The notes: a model not told the origin generated them from the sequence alone. 57,013 bases of DNA from Phycisphaerae bacterium (GCA_030619925.1 JAUXAL010000015.1:1-57013), one strand, 5' to 3'. Counted from the first letter of the stretch, positions 16,280 through 25,074 are shown. Translations and numbers: made by a program.

Positions 16280-16978
16280 TCACTCGAGCGGTTCGATATA
16301 GATGTTACGGAACTCAACCGGCGTCCCTTCGCTCTGCAGGCAGATTTTGCCCGAAGTTATCGAGCACTTGGTCGCCACATTTTGCAGGACGCCGTTCACC
16401 AGCACCACTACCCAGTCGTCCTTGCAAATGATATCGTATGCGTTCCACTGGCCCAGCGGCTTTTCGCTGCTGGTTTTCAGCTTTACAACCCTGCGACCCT
16501 TAACGCGCTCGTCACCTTTGGCGTGCTCGGCCGTCTCGATATTCCTCAAATACTTCCGTCCCTCGCCAATGAGCCAAAAGTCGCCGGCGTTTCCCGAATA
16601 CAACTGGCATTCGAGGCTCTTCGGCCAGACATTGTCCGGGCCGCTCATATGAACAAGGGCGCCGCTGTTGCCGCCTTTTCCGGGCCAGCGCCACTCCACA
16701 TGAAACAAATAATTGGCGTAGTCTTTCTCGGTGCGCATATAGCCGGACGGCTTGCCCTGGCAGCGAACAACGCCGTTCCTGACCGACCATGTCTTTGTAA
16801 GGTCGTACTCAGGATCGCGCCCGAAAAGCTTCCAGCCGGCAAAATCCTTACCGTTCCAGAGAACGATTTTCTCTTTTGGGACAATCGGTTCATTCTTCTT
16901 TACCGGCGCCCCTGCCTGCGCAGCCAATAACACCGTCATTACCACTACGCCTACGATTGCAATCACATAGCGTTTCAT
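16280..16978 (-). CDS. Exported single-domain DUF1080 protein
   Basis: 232 aa with a signal peptide (IVGVVVMTVLLAAQAGA). One DUF1080 domain starts at IVLWNGKDFAGWKLFG; a GNSGALVHMSG block and a DWVVVLVNGVLQN strand pair are typical. It starts 17 nt after the stop of the Gfo/Idh/MocA gene upstream, so the two are likely co-transcribed and act in sequence in the periplasm: oxidation at C3 of a glycoside, then cleavage of the keto-glycoside. The substrate is not deducible. Confidence 0.85.
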   Translation of the reverse strand: MKRYVIAIVGVVVMTVLLAAQAGAPVKKNEPIVPKEKIVLWNGKDFAGWKLFGRDPEYDLTKTWSVRNGVVRCQGKPSGYMRTEKDYANYLFHVEWRWPGKGGNSGALVHMSGPDNVWPKSLECQLYSGNAGDFWLIGEGRKYLRNIETAEHAKGDERVKGRRVVKLKTSSEKPLGQWNAYDIICKDDWVVVLVNGVLQNVATKCSITSGKICLQSEGTPVEFRNIYIEPLE

Positions 16979-16995
16979 AAAATTCTCCTTTCGTT

Positions 16996-18297
16996 TCAGA
17001 CCAATCTTGTCTTACCGGGAATTGCGACCGATCTGGTCGGCAGATCGCCAAACCCATACCTCGGCGGTCTCAGATCCAGTTTCGACGCATTCATTGCCCA
17101 GTCCCATTTCAGCGCCCGGCCGGTATAAGCGCTCATTCGGCCCATAATCGACGTCAGCGTACTTTCAGCGATGCGCTTACCTTCGTTCAGCCGCTTACCC
17201 TCACGAATCGCTGCAATTTGATCGGCATGTTGCTTTATGCACGGATCCACCTCGTCCCACTCATATTTGAACGGGTTCTGACCTTCAGCTACAATTCTAC
17301 CAAAGTCCGCATAAGCCCGCCCCTTCGTCCCGACCAGGCGTTGGTCATTGCGATCCGAAACCTTGTCAATCTGCGCTCCCATATACTCAATCCGCACGCC
17401 GTTGGGATACTCGTACTCGACCGCAAAATGGTCATAAACATTGCCGTACTCCGGAGCTGTTCGCACTTCTCGACCACCCATACCAATACATTGGACCGGA
17501 TGCGCACCCAGCGCCCAGTTCATTACGTCCAGGTTATGCACGTGCATCTCGACTATAAAGTCCCCGGAAAGCCAGGTTAAAAACAGCCACCGTCGCAGAT
17601 GCCATTCCATATCCGACCAGTTGGGCTGTCGCTGCTTCTGGCCCCAGGTCAACATCCCGCCGCCGATTCTCACGCACTGGCCGCCCACAATCTCACCCAA
17701 AGCACCGTCATGGATACTCTTGATACCTTCCACCAAATGCGATATCCGCCGCATCTGCGTACCGGCCACTATCGTCAGCTTTTTCCTGTCCGCCAGCTCC
17801 GACGACGCAATCACAGAGCGAACACCAACAGGATCCACCGCCACGGGCTTTTCCATAAACACATGTTTGCCTGCTCTTATCGCCGCCTTGAGATGCCCGG
17901 GGCGAAAGTGCGGCGGCTCCGTCAGTATTACCATGTCCACATCATCACATGCGATCACCTTCTTATAGGCATCCCAACCTGCAAAGCACCTATCGTTTGT
18001 CACCTTCACCTTCTTGCCCAGCCTCTCCTTAAGGCGCCCTCGCGAACTATCCAAACGGTCCTTAAAAAGATCGCCCATCGCTACAAGCTCTACGCTCTCA
18101 GCTGAGCTTAGGCACTTTGTTGTATCATGCGTGCCCCGGCCGCCGCAGCCGATCAAACCAACGCGAACCGTATCAGAACCTGCAGCATAGATACGGCTTG
18201 TTCCCAACGCCAACGCTCCAACACCGACCGCCGCTGACGTCCGCATGAAATCTCTCCGCGATAATCCCTGCGTTTCTTGCATTGCTTCCTTTTTCAT
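16996..18297 (-). CDS. Exported Gfo/Idh/MocA-family oxidoreductase, paralogue A
   Basis: 433 aa. A twin-arginine export signal (LSRRDFMRTSAAVGVGALAL) precedes a Rossmann fold with VGLIGCGGRGTHD (about residues 47-59). EKPVAVDPVG carries the conserved EKP lysine. The C-terminal domain has GQKQRQPNWSDMEWHLRRW and EMHVHNLDVMNWALGAHPVQ with the usual catalytic His-Asp type pattern. Enzymes of this family use tightly bound NAD(P) to oxidise or reduce sugars. It is about 60% alike, by eye, to its neighbour at 18341, with which it probably arose by tandem duplication. Confidence 0.88.
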   Translation of the reverse strand: MKKEAMQETQGLSRRDFMRTSAAVGVGALALGTSRIYAAGSDTVRVGLIGCGGRGTHDTTKCLSSAESVELVAMGDLFKDRLDSSRGRLKERLGKKVKVTNDRCFAGWDAYKKVIACDDVDMVILTEPPHFRPGHLKAAIRAGKHVFMEKPVAVDPVGVRSVIASSELADRKKLTIVAGTQMRRISHLVEGIKSIHDGALGEIVGGQCVRIGGGMLTWGQKQRQPNWSDMEWHLRRWLFLTWLSGDFIVEMHVHNLDVMNWALGAHPVQCIGMGGREVRTAPEYGNVYDHFAVEYEYPNGVRIEYMGAQIDKVSDRNDQRLVGTKGRAYADFGRIVAEGQNPFKYEWDEVDPCIKQHADQIAAIREGKRLNEGKRIAESTLTSIMGRMSAYTGRALKWDWAMNASKLDLRPPRYGFGDLPTRSVAIPGKTRLV

Positions 18298-18340
18298 GAA
18301 TTACCCTTTCAACTTATTAAAGCTAAATACCACAGATTTC

Positions 18341-19663
18341 TCAAACAAGTTTCGTCTTACCCGGAACGGCTACCGGCCGCACCGGCAGATCGCCAAACTC
18401 ATATCTCGGAGGGCTCAGGTCAAGCTTGGACGCCTTCATTGCCCAATCCCACTTTAGTGCTCTGCCCGTATAAGCGCTCATACGGCCCATAATCGCCGTC
18501 ATCGTACTTTCAGCGACCTGTCTGCCTTCGTTCAACGCCTTACCCTCACGAATGCTCGCTATCAGGTCGGCATGTTCCTGCACGTACGGGTTGGGTGCAG
18601 GCCCGTCATATTTGAACGGATTTTGTCCTTCGATGAAGCCGACGGTCTGGTCCGTGTATGTCGAACCCTTCGTGCCGACCACCCGTTCCGATACGCGGTC
18701 GGTACACCCGGCCATCTGCCGGCACATACTCATCACCCGCACGCCGTTGGGATACTCGTACTCGACGGCGAAATGGTCGAAAATATTACCGTGCTCCGGA
18801 CCGGTCCGTACCTCTCGTCCGCCCATGCCCATACATTGGACAGGATGTGCCCGTAACGCCCAGTTGATGATGTCAAGGTTGTGCACGTGTTGTTCGCAGG
18901 GCTGGCCGCCGGACAGCCAGGTAAAATACAGCCAGTTTCGAATCTGCCATTCCATATCCGACCAGCCCGGCTCTCTTTTCTTCACCCACAGCAAGCCCAT
19001 ATTCCAGGAGCACTGCGCAGCCCTGATTTGGCCGATTTCTCCGCTATGAACCCGCCTCATAATCTCTATGTAATGTGCCTGATGCCGCCGCTGCGTGCCC
19101 GCCACGACGGACAGCCCTTTGCGTTTAGCCAGCTCTGACGATTCAATCACCGAACGAACACCGACAGGGTCAACAGCTACGGGCTTTTCCATAAACACGT
19201 GTTTGCCCGCTTCCACGGCAGCCTTGAAATGCCTCGGCCTAAAGTGCGGCGGGCAGGCTAAGATAACGATATCGACGCCGCTTTCGATGACCTTTTTGTA
19301 AGCGTCGAAGCCGGCGAACTGCCGTCTCCTCGGTACATTCATTTTATTCGACAGCGATGGAAAGGCCTCGCGGTCGTACCTCGGCTCGGCACCTTTGCTG
19401 AGCATATCGAGACTCGCTTTGACCTGGTCGCCGAACACATCGCCCACAGCCCAGAGCTTGACGCCCCTTCTGGTACAGGTCAGAGCCTGCGAGGCCGCAC
19501 CGGTCCCGCGACCGCCGCAGCCGATAAGACCAATGCGCAGCTCGTCAGAGCCGGCTGCAAAGATACGATTTGTGCTCGATGCCAAAACCGCCCCTGCCGC
19601 CGAGGTCTTGATGAAATCTCTACGTGATAGCTGACGTGTTTTTTCCCTCACTTTCTTTTTCAT
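18341..19663 (-). CDS. Exported Gfo/Idh/MocA-family oxidoreductase, paralogue B
   Basis: 440 aa. Twin-arginine signal LSRRDFIKTSAAGAVL, nucleotide-binding IGLIGCGGRGTGAASQ, EKPVAVDPVGVRS and a C-terminal block EQHVHNLDIINWALRAHPVQ. It has a slightly longer segment after the first beta unit than paralogue A. It stands first in the four-gene sugar cassette. Cofactor is presumably NAD(P), carried through the Tat route. The specific sugar is unknown. Confidence 0.88.
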   Translation of the reverse strand: MKKKVREKTRQLSRRDFIKTSAAGAVLASSTNRIFAAGSDELRIGLIGCGGRGTGAASQALTCTRRGVKLWAVGDVFGDQVKASLDMLSKGAEPRYDREAFPSLSNKMNVPRRRQFAGFDAYKKVIESGVDIVILACPPHFRPRHFKAAVEAGKHVFMEKPVAVDPVGVRSVIESSELAKRKGLSVVAGTQRRHQAHYIEIMRRVHSGEIGQIRAAQCSWNMGLLWVKKREPGWSDMEWQIRNWLYFTWLSGGQPCEQHVHNLDIINWALRAHPVQCMGMGGREVRTGPEHGNIFDHFAVEYEYPNGVRVMSMCRQMAGCTDRVSERVVGTKGSTYTDQTVGFIEGQNPFKYDGPAPNPYVQEHADLIASIREGKALNEGRQVAESTMTAIMGRMSAYTGRALKWDWAMKASKLDLSPPRYEFGDLPVRPVAVPGKTKLV

Positions 19664-19915
19664 GGATAATTCCTTCCGATTAGTTTATGTGTGCAAAATC
19701 ACCAACAAACAAAAACACTCGGCCCAAAAGCCGTTGCAAACCGGATAAATTTCCATCACCACAAATGACAGTGCAATCGCAGTACAAAAATACCTGTAAT
19801 CACCCGAGCAGTCAAGCGCAATTTCGACACCAATTTTGCAGATGTCCTGCCCTATCCTTGCAGCCGAAAAACGCTTTTTCGCAACACTCAATACGAGCAA
19901 GGAGTATCGAGACAC

Positions 19916-20569
19916 TCAATAATCGTACGGCTTTTTGCCCTGTTCCATGCGGCATTCGTTCTGCATCCGCCGAAGCGTGTCGGTCAAGACTTCCGCCAGT
20001 TTCCTATCGCCCATATTCTTTACCTGTTCAGCCGTTATCACTTTGCCGTAGCAGACCGAAATCGAACCGGGCGAGAAAATCTTTTTATGCCTCGGCCAAC
20101 ATTCAAATGCCCCGTCAATCACTACCGGCACAACAGTCGCATCCCCTCGTCTGCACAGAAAACCAACACCGCTCTTGAAAGGCGCAATTTTCCCATCGCT
20201 CGTGCGCGTGCCTTCTGGGAAAAGACAAAACCCCCCACCTTTTTTGAGCTTACCGATGACCTTCCTCATCGCAGATATGTCCGCTTTACCCTGCTTTACT
20301 GGTATTGCATCCACCGAAGAAATCAGCGGGCCGAAAAACCAATTGGAAAAAAGCGAATCACGCGCAACAAAGCTCGAAGGCCTCTTCAAAGGACCCACGC
20401 AAAATATCGGGTCAAGATAGCTCTGGTGGTTACTGACCAGTATAAAAGCCCCTTTAGCAGGGATATTTTCTTTGCCGTAAACACGCACTCGAAAAAACAG
20501 AATGCAAAAAACTCTGCATATCCAGCGCGCAAGCCAGAACCATCCTGCTTTCAGTTTTTCTTTAAGCAT
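19916..20569 (-). CDS. plsC: 1-acyl-sn-glycerol-3-phosphate acyltransferase (PlsC family)
   Basis: 217 aa. The acyltransferase motif H-x4-D is NHQSYLD (His48, Asp53); the second block FPEGTRTSDG (about 117-126) binds the phosphate. A hydrophobic N-terminus (about residues 8-28) anchors it at the inner face of the membrane. It makes phosphatidic acid from lysophosphatidic acid. The start overlaps the end of cmk by 19 nt, a typical cmk-plsC arrangement. A gap of 250 nt follows on the downstream side before the sugar cassette. Confidence 0.92.
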   Translation of the reverse strand: MLKEKLKAGWFWLARWICRVFCILFFRVRVYGKENIPAKGAFILVSNHQSYLDPIFCVGPLKRPSSFVARDSLFSNWFFGPLISSVDAIPVKQGKADISAMRKVIGKLKKGGGFCLFPEGTRTSDGKIAPFKSGVGFLCRRGDATVVPVVIDGAFECWPRHKKIFSPGSISVCYGKVITAEQVKNMGDRKLAEVLTDTLRRMQNECRMEQGKKPYDY

Positions 20570-21234
20570 TTTTCTTTCACACAGCTCAAAAGCTTTTCCA
20601 CAACCTCTTTTATACTCAAATCTGTGGTGTCAACAACAATAGCATCGCCGGCCGGCTTCAATGGTCCGACTGTTCTGTTCTCGTCGCTTTTGTCCCTTTC
20701 TTCGATGGCTCTTTGTATTTTCTCAAGGCTCTCACTGACGCCTTTAGCCCGCAGCTCAGCTTGTCTTCTTCCGGCCCTCTCGCTTGGCTCAGCCGTCAGG
20801 TAAAATTTTATATCTGCGTCCCCAAATGCCACTGTCCCCTGGTCTCTTCCCTCGGTAACTATTTTTTCCTCACCTGCTGCAAATTGTCTCTGCATTTCTA
20901 CTAATTTTTCTCGCACTCTCGGCGCAGAGGCGATATGCCGGGCATTGGCGGTTATTTCCGGATTGCGCAACTGCTCGCTGACATCAGCCCCGTTGATGCC
21001 GACCACCATTTTGCCTTCTTTGACCGAGAATTGAAAATCGCTCGTTTCCATAACGCCAAGCAGCTTCTCTTGGTCGCTCATATCCACGCCGGCTCGTATC
21101 GCAGCCAGCGTGACAGCTCGATACATCGCACCGGTATCGAGAAAGCTCGCCCCCAGCCTCTCAGCTAACAGCCGAGCCACGGTACTCTTACCGCTGGCCG
21201 CAGGGCCATCAATTGTAATAACCAGATTCGCCAT
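20551..21234 (-). CDS. cmk: Cytidylate kinase
   Basis: 227 aa, typical length. The P-loop GPAASGKSTVARLLAERLG is at residues 10-28, followed by FLDTGAMYRAVTLAA; GRDQGTVAFGDADIKFYLTA and ERAGRRQAEL are also family signatures. It phosphorylates CMP and dCMP with ATP. It starts 1 nt after the VOC gene's stop and overlaps plsC, so it sits in a tight minus-strand operon. Confidence 0.96.
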   Translation of the reverse strand: MANLVITIDGPAASGKSTVARLLAERLGASFLDTGAMYRAVTLAAIRAGVDMSDQEKLLGVMETSDFQFSVKEGKMVVGINGADVSEQLRNPEITANARHIASAPRVREKLVEMQRQFAAGEEKIVTEGRDQGTVAFGDADIKFYLTAEPSERAGRRQAELRAKGVSESLEKIQRAIEERDKSDENRTVGPLKPAGDAIVVDTTDLSIKEVVEKLLSCVKEKCLKKN

Positions 21235-21235
21235 C

Positions 21236-21667
21236 TCATTGAGGTTTCCATTCGGCGTTCTCTTTATACTCCATTAACTCCACAACCGCACCGTCTTGGG
21301 TTTTATAAAAACCAACGACAGCAAATCCAACATCGAAAGGCTCTATAAGCACCTCCATACCCTTACCGGCTTGCGCCAGATCGGGAACCGAAAAGGCTAT
21401 GTGCGGCTGGGTGCGGACAGGACCCTCAACAGGTGAGTCCAGCTCAAATCTTAGCCACTCGATTCTGAACGGGTGTTCGTTAGGATTGGTTACCCATACA
21501 CGCGTCGCTGCAACAAAATCTTCGCCCTTATGCTTCTGATCCGTAACCAGACCAACATGGTCAAATTTCAGCATATTATTTCTCCCAATTTCCTGGTTCG
21601 ACTGATTTATACTACAAGCTGCAAACATTACGACACCGCATACTAATATAAATACAAGTCTATTCAT
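21236..21667 (-). CDS. VOC (glyoxalase-like) lipoprotein
   Basis: 143 aa. The signal ends in a lipobox-like MFAAC (Cys18). The domain from LKFDHVGLVTDQKH onward has the beta-alpha-beta-beta-beta pattern of the vicinal oxygen chelate fold, including PHIAFSVPDL and VGFYKTQDGAVVELMEY. A metal site of the usual His/Glu type may be formed by His in FDHVG and Glu in VELME. AAAGG lies 7 nt before the chosen ATG. A lipid-anchored VOC protein is unusual; its substrate is unknown. It is co-oriented with cmk and the phosphatase gene, with gaps of 1-3 nt. Confidence 0.7.
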   Translation of the reverse strand: MNRLVFILVCGVVMFAACSINQSNQEIGRNNMLKFDHVGLVTDQKHKGEDFVAATRVWVTNPNEHPFRIEWLRFELDSPVEGPVRTQPHIAFSVPDLAQAGKGMEVLIEPFDVGFAVVGFYKTQDGAVVELMEYKENAEWKPQ

Positions 21668-21670
21668 TTC

Positions 21671-22963
21671 TCAACCTTTCCAGACACCGTTCTGCTTTTT
21701 GATTTTTTCAGTCTTGACCACAACGATACTCGTATCATCGATCTGCCTGGCAAGTCCCACAAACCGCCTTCTGTATCCGAGCATATTTTTAATCATCTGC
21801 TCTGCTGAACCCGCGATAAACTTCTTTGCGGCCTCAAGCATCCTTTCCCTGCCCCACAATTCACCATCGAAGTTGGCTGCGTCAATCAGTCCGTCGGTAT
21901 AGAACAGCAGACAATCGCCATCTCTCAGCTCGACGGTTTCAATTTCGTATTCGGCCTGTGGGTCCACTCCGAGCACGAGACCACCTTTTTCCAATTCCAT
22001 AATTTGCCCGTCTCTTATCAGCACCGTCGGCTCATGTCCGCAATTGCAATAGGTTATAGTCTCTTGCTCAGCATCGATGATTGCGTAGAAAAACGTGATA
22101 AACTCACCGTCGCTGCACTCACTGCACGCCATTTTATTGAGCTTACTCGTAATTATCCGTATGGCCTTGCTGCCACGTTCAATGTCCGCATAAGCCCGCA
22201 CGGCGCTTCTAAAACAACTCATCATAAGCGCCGCGGGAACTCCTTTGCCTATCACATCGGCAATCAACACGACAATGCAATTCTCACTTATCCGAAGAAA
22301 ATCGTAAAAGTCACCACCTACATCAAAACACGGAATATAAGTAGCCGCGATATCCAGCCCTGGTATCTGCGGAGCCTTTTTCGGAATCATTTTTCGCTGA
22401 ACAAGCCCTGCCAGCCGGACCTGCTCGGCCATACGTGCGCCTTCAACCGCCTCTGCATAGAGCTTGGCGTTCGTTATCGCCACCGCACACTGTGAAGCAA
22501 CCGCCCTGGCCAGCTGTATATCATCCTCGTCAAAGCGTCTCGGCCTCGGACTATAAAGCCGAAGCACGCCAATCGCCCTGCCTCTAAACTGCATCGCAAC
22601 GGTAAGCTGGCTGACAAGACCCTCTTTGATTGTTGCCTCTTTATATTTCACTCTGCCATCAACCCGCATATCGTCCAGCACCACCGCTTTGCCTGCAAAA
22701 GCAGCCTTAACCACGGTGTCGTTTTTTGAAACCACTCCCTTGTTGCGGTATTGCTCACTGAGTCCGTATGTGCTTCGCATTTTCAAATCGACGGCCTCTC
22801 CATCCAGCAGCCGAATCGAGCAGGCCTTAACGGCGACAATCTTCACCGCCGCTTCAGCCAACTTATCCAGCACCTCCTGAAGCGAAAACTCCCCCGCCAC
22901 CAGCGTGGTAAGCTGATAAATTTGCTCATCTCTTTCGATTTGTCTCTTTGTCCTTTTTGCCAT
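21671..22963 (-). CDS. GAF-domain SpoIIE/RsbU-type serine phosphatase
   Basis: 430 aa from the ATG at 22963 (an in-frame TTG lies two codons upstream). A GAF sensor domain covers about residues 25-175, with LFSPRPRRFDEDDIQLARAVASQCAVAITNA-like connecting helix features (described, not quoted in full). The PP2C-like phosphatase (about 200-425) has FDVGGDFYDF, LIADVIGKGVPAALMMS and LFYTDGLIDAAN, which hold the metal-binding acidic residues. Such proteins dephosphorylate anti-sigma antagonists in partner-switching systems; no antagonist or anti-sigma kinase is encoded nearby. It is first in the unit leading to cmk. Confidence 0.9.
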   Translation of the reverse strand: MAKRTKRQIERDEQIYQLTTLVAGEFSLQEVLDKLAEAAVKIVAVKACSIRLLDGEAVDLKMRSTYGLSEQYRNKGVVSKNDTVVKAAFAGKAVVLDDMRVDGRVKYKEATIKEGLVSQLTVAMQFRGRAIGVLRLYSPRPRRFDEDDIQLARAVASQCAVAITNAKLYAEAVEGARMAEQVRLAGLVQRKMIPKKAPQIPGLDIAATYIPCFDVGGDFYDFLRISENCIVVLIADVIGKGVPAALMMSCFRSAVRAYADIERGSKAIRIITSKLNKMACSECSDGEFITFFYAIIDAEQETITYCNCGHEPTVLIRDGQIMELEKGGLVLGVDPQAEYEIETVELRDGDCLLFYTDGLIDAANFDGELWGRERMLEAAKKFIAGSAEQMIKNMLGYRRRFVGLARQIDDTSIVVVKTEKIKKQNGVWKG

Positions 22964-23086
22964 AATCAACCACTACTGCAAATCCGTCGGATTATACTCA
23001 ACTTGCCGCTCCTGGTGAACCTTAATTTATTCTACTGCTGCAGCTTGCGTTAAGAGCTGCTTAAGGTTACTATACATGCCGATGTC

Positions 23087-23113
23087 CCAATCTTGACTGT
23101 CGTCAGACAAGTT
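23087..23113. repeat. 27-bp exact repeat, intergenic copy
   Basis: Identical over 27 bp to 25609-25635, which lies inside the coding region of the beta-lactamase/glycosidase fusion. The copy here is intergenic, just before a 7-bp array and acyP. Confidence 0.8.
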
Positions 23114-23122
23114 AGTTCGAAC

Positions 23123-23157
23123 ACGCAATACGATATACGCATTACGCAATACGAAAT
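23123..23157. repeat. 7-bp tandem array abutting the acyP start
   Basis: Five units: ACGCAAT, ACGATAT, ACGCATT, ACGCAAT, ACGAAAT, then directly the ATG of acyP. Confidence 0.75.
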
Positions 23158-23427
23158 ATGGTCGCCAAACATATAATTTTCACCGGTCGTGTCCAGGGCG
23201 TCGGCTTTCGCTTTACCGCATATAATATAGCCCATCGCTATCAGCTAACCGGCCTCGTCCGCAACCTGCCGGATGGCACTGTTGAGATGCTCGCTCAGGG
23301 TCGGCCTGAAGATATAGATGACTGCATACGGGATATAAAGGAGTCTTTTGTCGATTACATGAGAGAGGCCAAAATCGAAGAAATCGGCCCCGACCCCCAA
23401 CACACGGATTTCAAAATCACCTTTTAA
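23158..23427 (+). CDS. acyP: Acylphosphatase
   Basis: 89 aa, full length. GRVQGVGFRFTAYNIA holds the catalytic Arg (residue 18) and the phosphate-binding loop; the catalytic Asn is in GLVRNLPDGTVEMLAQG. It hydrolyses acyl phosphates. The ATG follows directly on a 7-bp repeat array, and no Shine-Dalgarno sequence is visible. It stands alone, divergent from the phosphatase gene. Confidence 0.93.
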   Translation: MVAKHIIFTGRVQGVGFRFTAYNIAHRYQLTGLVRNLPDGTVEMLAQGRPEDIDDCIRDIKESFVDYMREAKIEEIGPDPQHTDFKITF

Positions 23428-23479
23428 TCTACCCTCTCCACTATACTAATGCCGTTTCCAATAAATAAGTTTAACTCTT

Positions 23480-23575
23480 TGATTCGCCTTCGGCGAAGCT
23501 ATTAAAACAGATTCCTCCGCTCCGGCACGACAAAGCCGTGCCTCCCGTCGGAATGACAGTACGTATAGAATGTTA
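23480..23575. repeat. Dispersed palindromic repeat cluster
   Basis: Contains TTCGCC-TTC-GGCGAA and GGCACG/CGTGCC hairpins, then GTCGGAATGACAG. This phrase is common in intergenic regions of many environmental bacteria. Confidence 0.5.
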
Positions 23576-23602
23576 CACTCACTTTTTAGAAAGGGCACTA
23601 CA

Positions 23603-23630
23603 TACGAAATACGAGATACGCAATACGATA
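23603..23630. repeat. 7-bp tandem array
   Basis: Four units: TACGAAA, TACGAGA, TACGCAA, TACGATA, ending at the stop codon of the next minus-strand gene. Motif related to that at 23123. Confidence 0.7.
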
Positions 23631-24395
23631 TTATTCTCCAAGATGCCGAATGACGCCGCGTTTGCGAGGCACTACAAGGTCTGCCGTTCTGGCCGGCTGG
23701 TCTTCTTTAACCTTGTAATTGACGTCCATTATCTCGACAAACTCCGCCGTGTACTCCTTCAACACACCGCAGTATTCAAACATTTTATCACCCTTAATCA
23801 GCTCAAGCACAACCTTATGGCCGATATATCTTTCCAACAAAGGCTCAAAAGATGCTCCCACCGAGCCCACCAGTTCTTGTTTCATCTGGGAGACATATTT
23901 ATCTTGAGAAGTCAGTACCGCCCCGCCGGGGGTAGCTTTTTTAGCCTGACTCATTAAGAGATTCACTATCTCCATCACCGAATCTCTTATCGTTTTGAAA
24001 ACATTCTTTACTTTTCTTTTAAGTCTTCGCAGCAGTGTCGGATGATATGTCCTTTTTAATTCTTTCTCTCTTTCCGTTTTATTAGATTCGCTAAGCTCAT
24101 CGTGAAAACGAACCAACGCCCCAATATTAGGGTATTCGTACTTATATAAGATATAGCTTGTCTCATCGTGTCCTTCCTCGTCTTTATGTTTTTTCGGATA
24201 GACAAATTCCAGCCCTGTATTTTCCACCCTCAACCTGCCCCATATCGCCTTGCCGGATATATCCTCCAGCGTCACCATATTCTGCTCGAAATCTCTCAGG
24301 CACTTATCTCTGCTTCTTTTTCTAATAAAGGCACCAACAGCCGCAGCAAAGATAATAAAAAGTATTGTTATAGCAGTTGCACTTTCACCAAACAT
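23631..24395 (-). CDS. Membrane-anchored protein of unknown function
   Basis: 254 aa. One N-terminal membrane segment (about residues 6-24) is followed by a basic stretch, so the bulk should be cytoplasmic. Residues 40-75 look like a small beta-barrel (EDISGKAIWGRLRVENTGLE). The middle is helical and highly charged (SNKTEREKELKRTYHPTLL), and the C-terminal 70 residues are again beta-rich (GHKVVLELIKGDKMFEYCG). I do not recognise a family. It is preceded on its strand by a palindrome (24409-24428) that overlaps the only purine-rich ribosome-like site. Confidence 0.75.
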   Translation of the reverse strand: MFGESATAITILFIIFAAAVGAFIRKRSRDKCLRDFEQNMVTLEDISGKAIWGRLRVENTGLEFVYPKKHKDEEGHDETSYILYKYEYPNIGALVRFHDELSESNKTEREKELKRTYHPTLLRRLKRKVKNVFKTIRDSVMEIVNLLMSQAKKATPGGAVLTSQDKYVSQMKQELVGSVGASFEPLLERYIGHKVVLELIKGDKMFEYCGVLKEYTAEFVEIMDVNYKVKEDQPARTADLVVPRKRGVIRHLGE

Positions 24396-24408
24396 GATAT
24401 TTATTTAG

Positions 24409-24428
24409 CCCCTCAATTTATTGAGGGG
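24409..24428. repeat. Palindrome upstream of the 23631 gene
   Basis: CCCCTCAAT / ATTGAGGGG with a 2-nt centre. On the minus strand its GAGGGG arm lies 13 nt before the start codon of the downstream gene, so folding could hide a ribosome site or end transcription from the upstream gene. Confidence 0.5.
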
Positions 24429-24465
24429 TTCTCTCCTTTCGAATTCATTAGAGGCGGGGTGTAAT

Positions 24466-24951
24466 TCAAACCTTCGCCAATATAACGGTGTAATTCTTGC
24501 CGTAAAACTCAGCGCATTTCGGGCAGGTGGTATAGAAAAAGTACATCTTCTCAATCTTCCTGGCCTTCGATTCGACGTAGGCCTTCATCTCTTTAATCCA
24601 GTTTCTAATATCCTTGTATGGCCCTTCAAAAACCTTGGTCAAGAAAGTCCCTGACACTTTCGCCATCTCTGCCCCTGGCACTTCCTTGGCCACTGCAATG
24701 TAGATATCAGCTCCCCAAAGAGATTTCTCATCCGAAAGCATAACAGGTACTGGCACAAGAGCGCCCGCCTCTTTAATCCTTTCCATATTCCTCACCATCA
24801 CCTTCCCGAAGTTCAGCGGAATGTGGAAAAAACTTCTGACATGGTCCTTAACGAATAGTTTATCCTGAAAAGTTACTTCTTTTTCGTCCCACGGCTCAGG
24901 ATTAAACCTTGGGCAGCAGCCCGTCTCTGACTCTTCATAAAGTTTGTCCAT
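24466..24951 (-). CDS. Conserved protein, possibly GyrI-like effector-binding fold
   Basis: 161 aa from the ATG at 24951 (GAGG 8 nt upstream; two further in-frame starts lie just before). Sequence blocks RSFFHIPLNFGKVMVRN, KVFEGPYKDIRNWIKEMKAY and YTTCPKCAEFYGKN recall stand-alone SRPBCC/GyrI-like proteins that bind small molecules, but I would not assign it firmly. The C-P-K-C pair could bind metal. It is a single gene, with YbjQ 120 nt upstream on the same strand. Confidence 0.65.
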   Translation of the reverse strand: MDKLYEESETGCCPRFNPEPWDEKEVTFQDKLFVKDHVRSFFHIPLNFGKVMVRNMERIKEAGALVPVPVMLSDEKSLWGADIYIAVAKEVPGAEMAKVSGTFLTKVFEGPYKDIRNWIKEMKAYVESKARKIEKMYFFYTTCPKCAEFYGKNYTVILAKV

Positions 24952-25074
24952 AACCATCACCTCACTTTCTATAATAACAACAGTTTCACAAAAGTGTAGT
25001 TCCTATTTGGCTTGAACGTCAAATTTAATCCTCAAAAAATGTGGCCAATAAATCCTCGCATCTGCCGCTACTAC

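Noticed and set aside
19685-19915. 76-codon minus-strand ORF between plsC and the Gfo/Idh/MocA gene
   Set aside because: No ribosome site and no recognised family; cysteine-rich chance translation of intergenic DNA.
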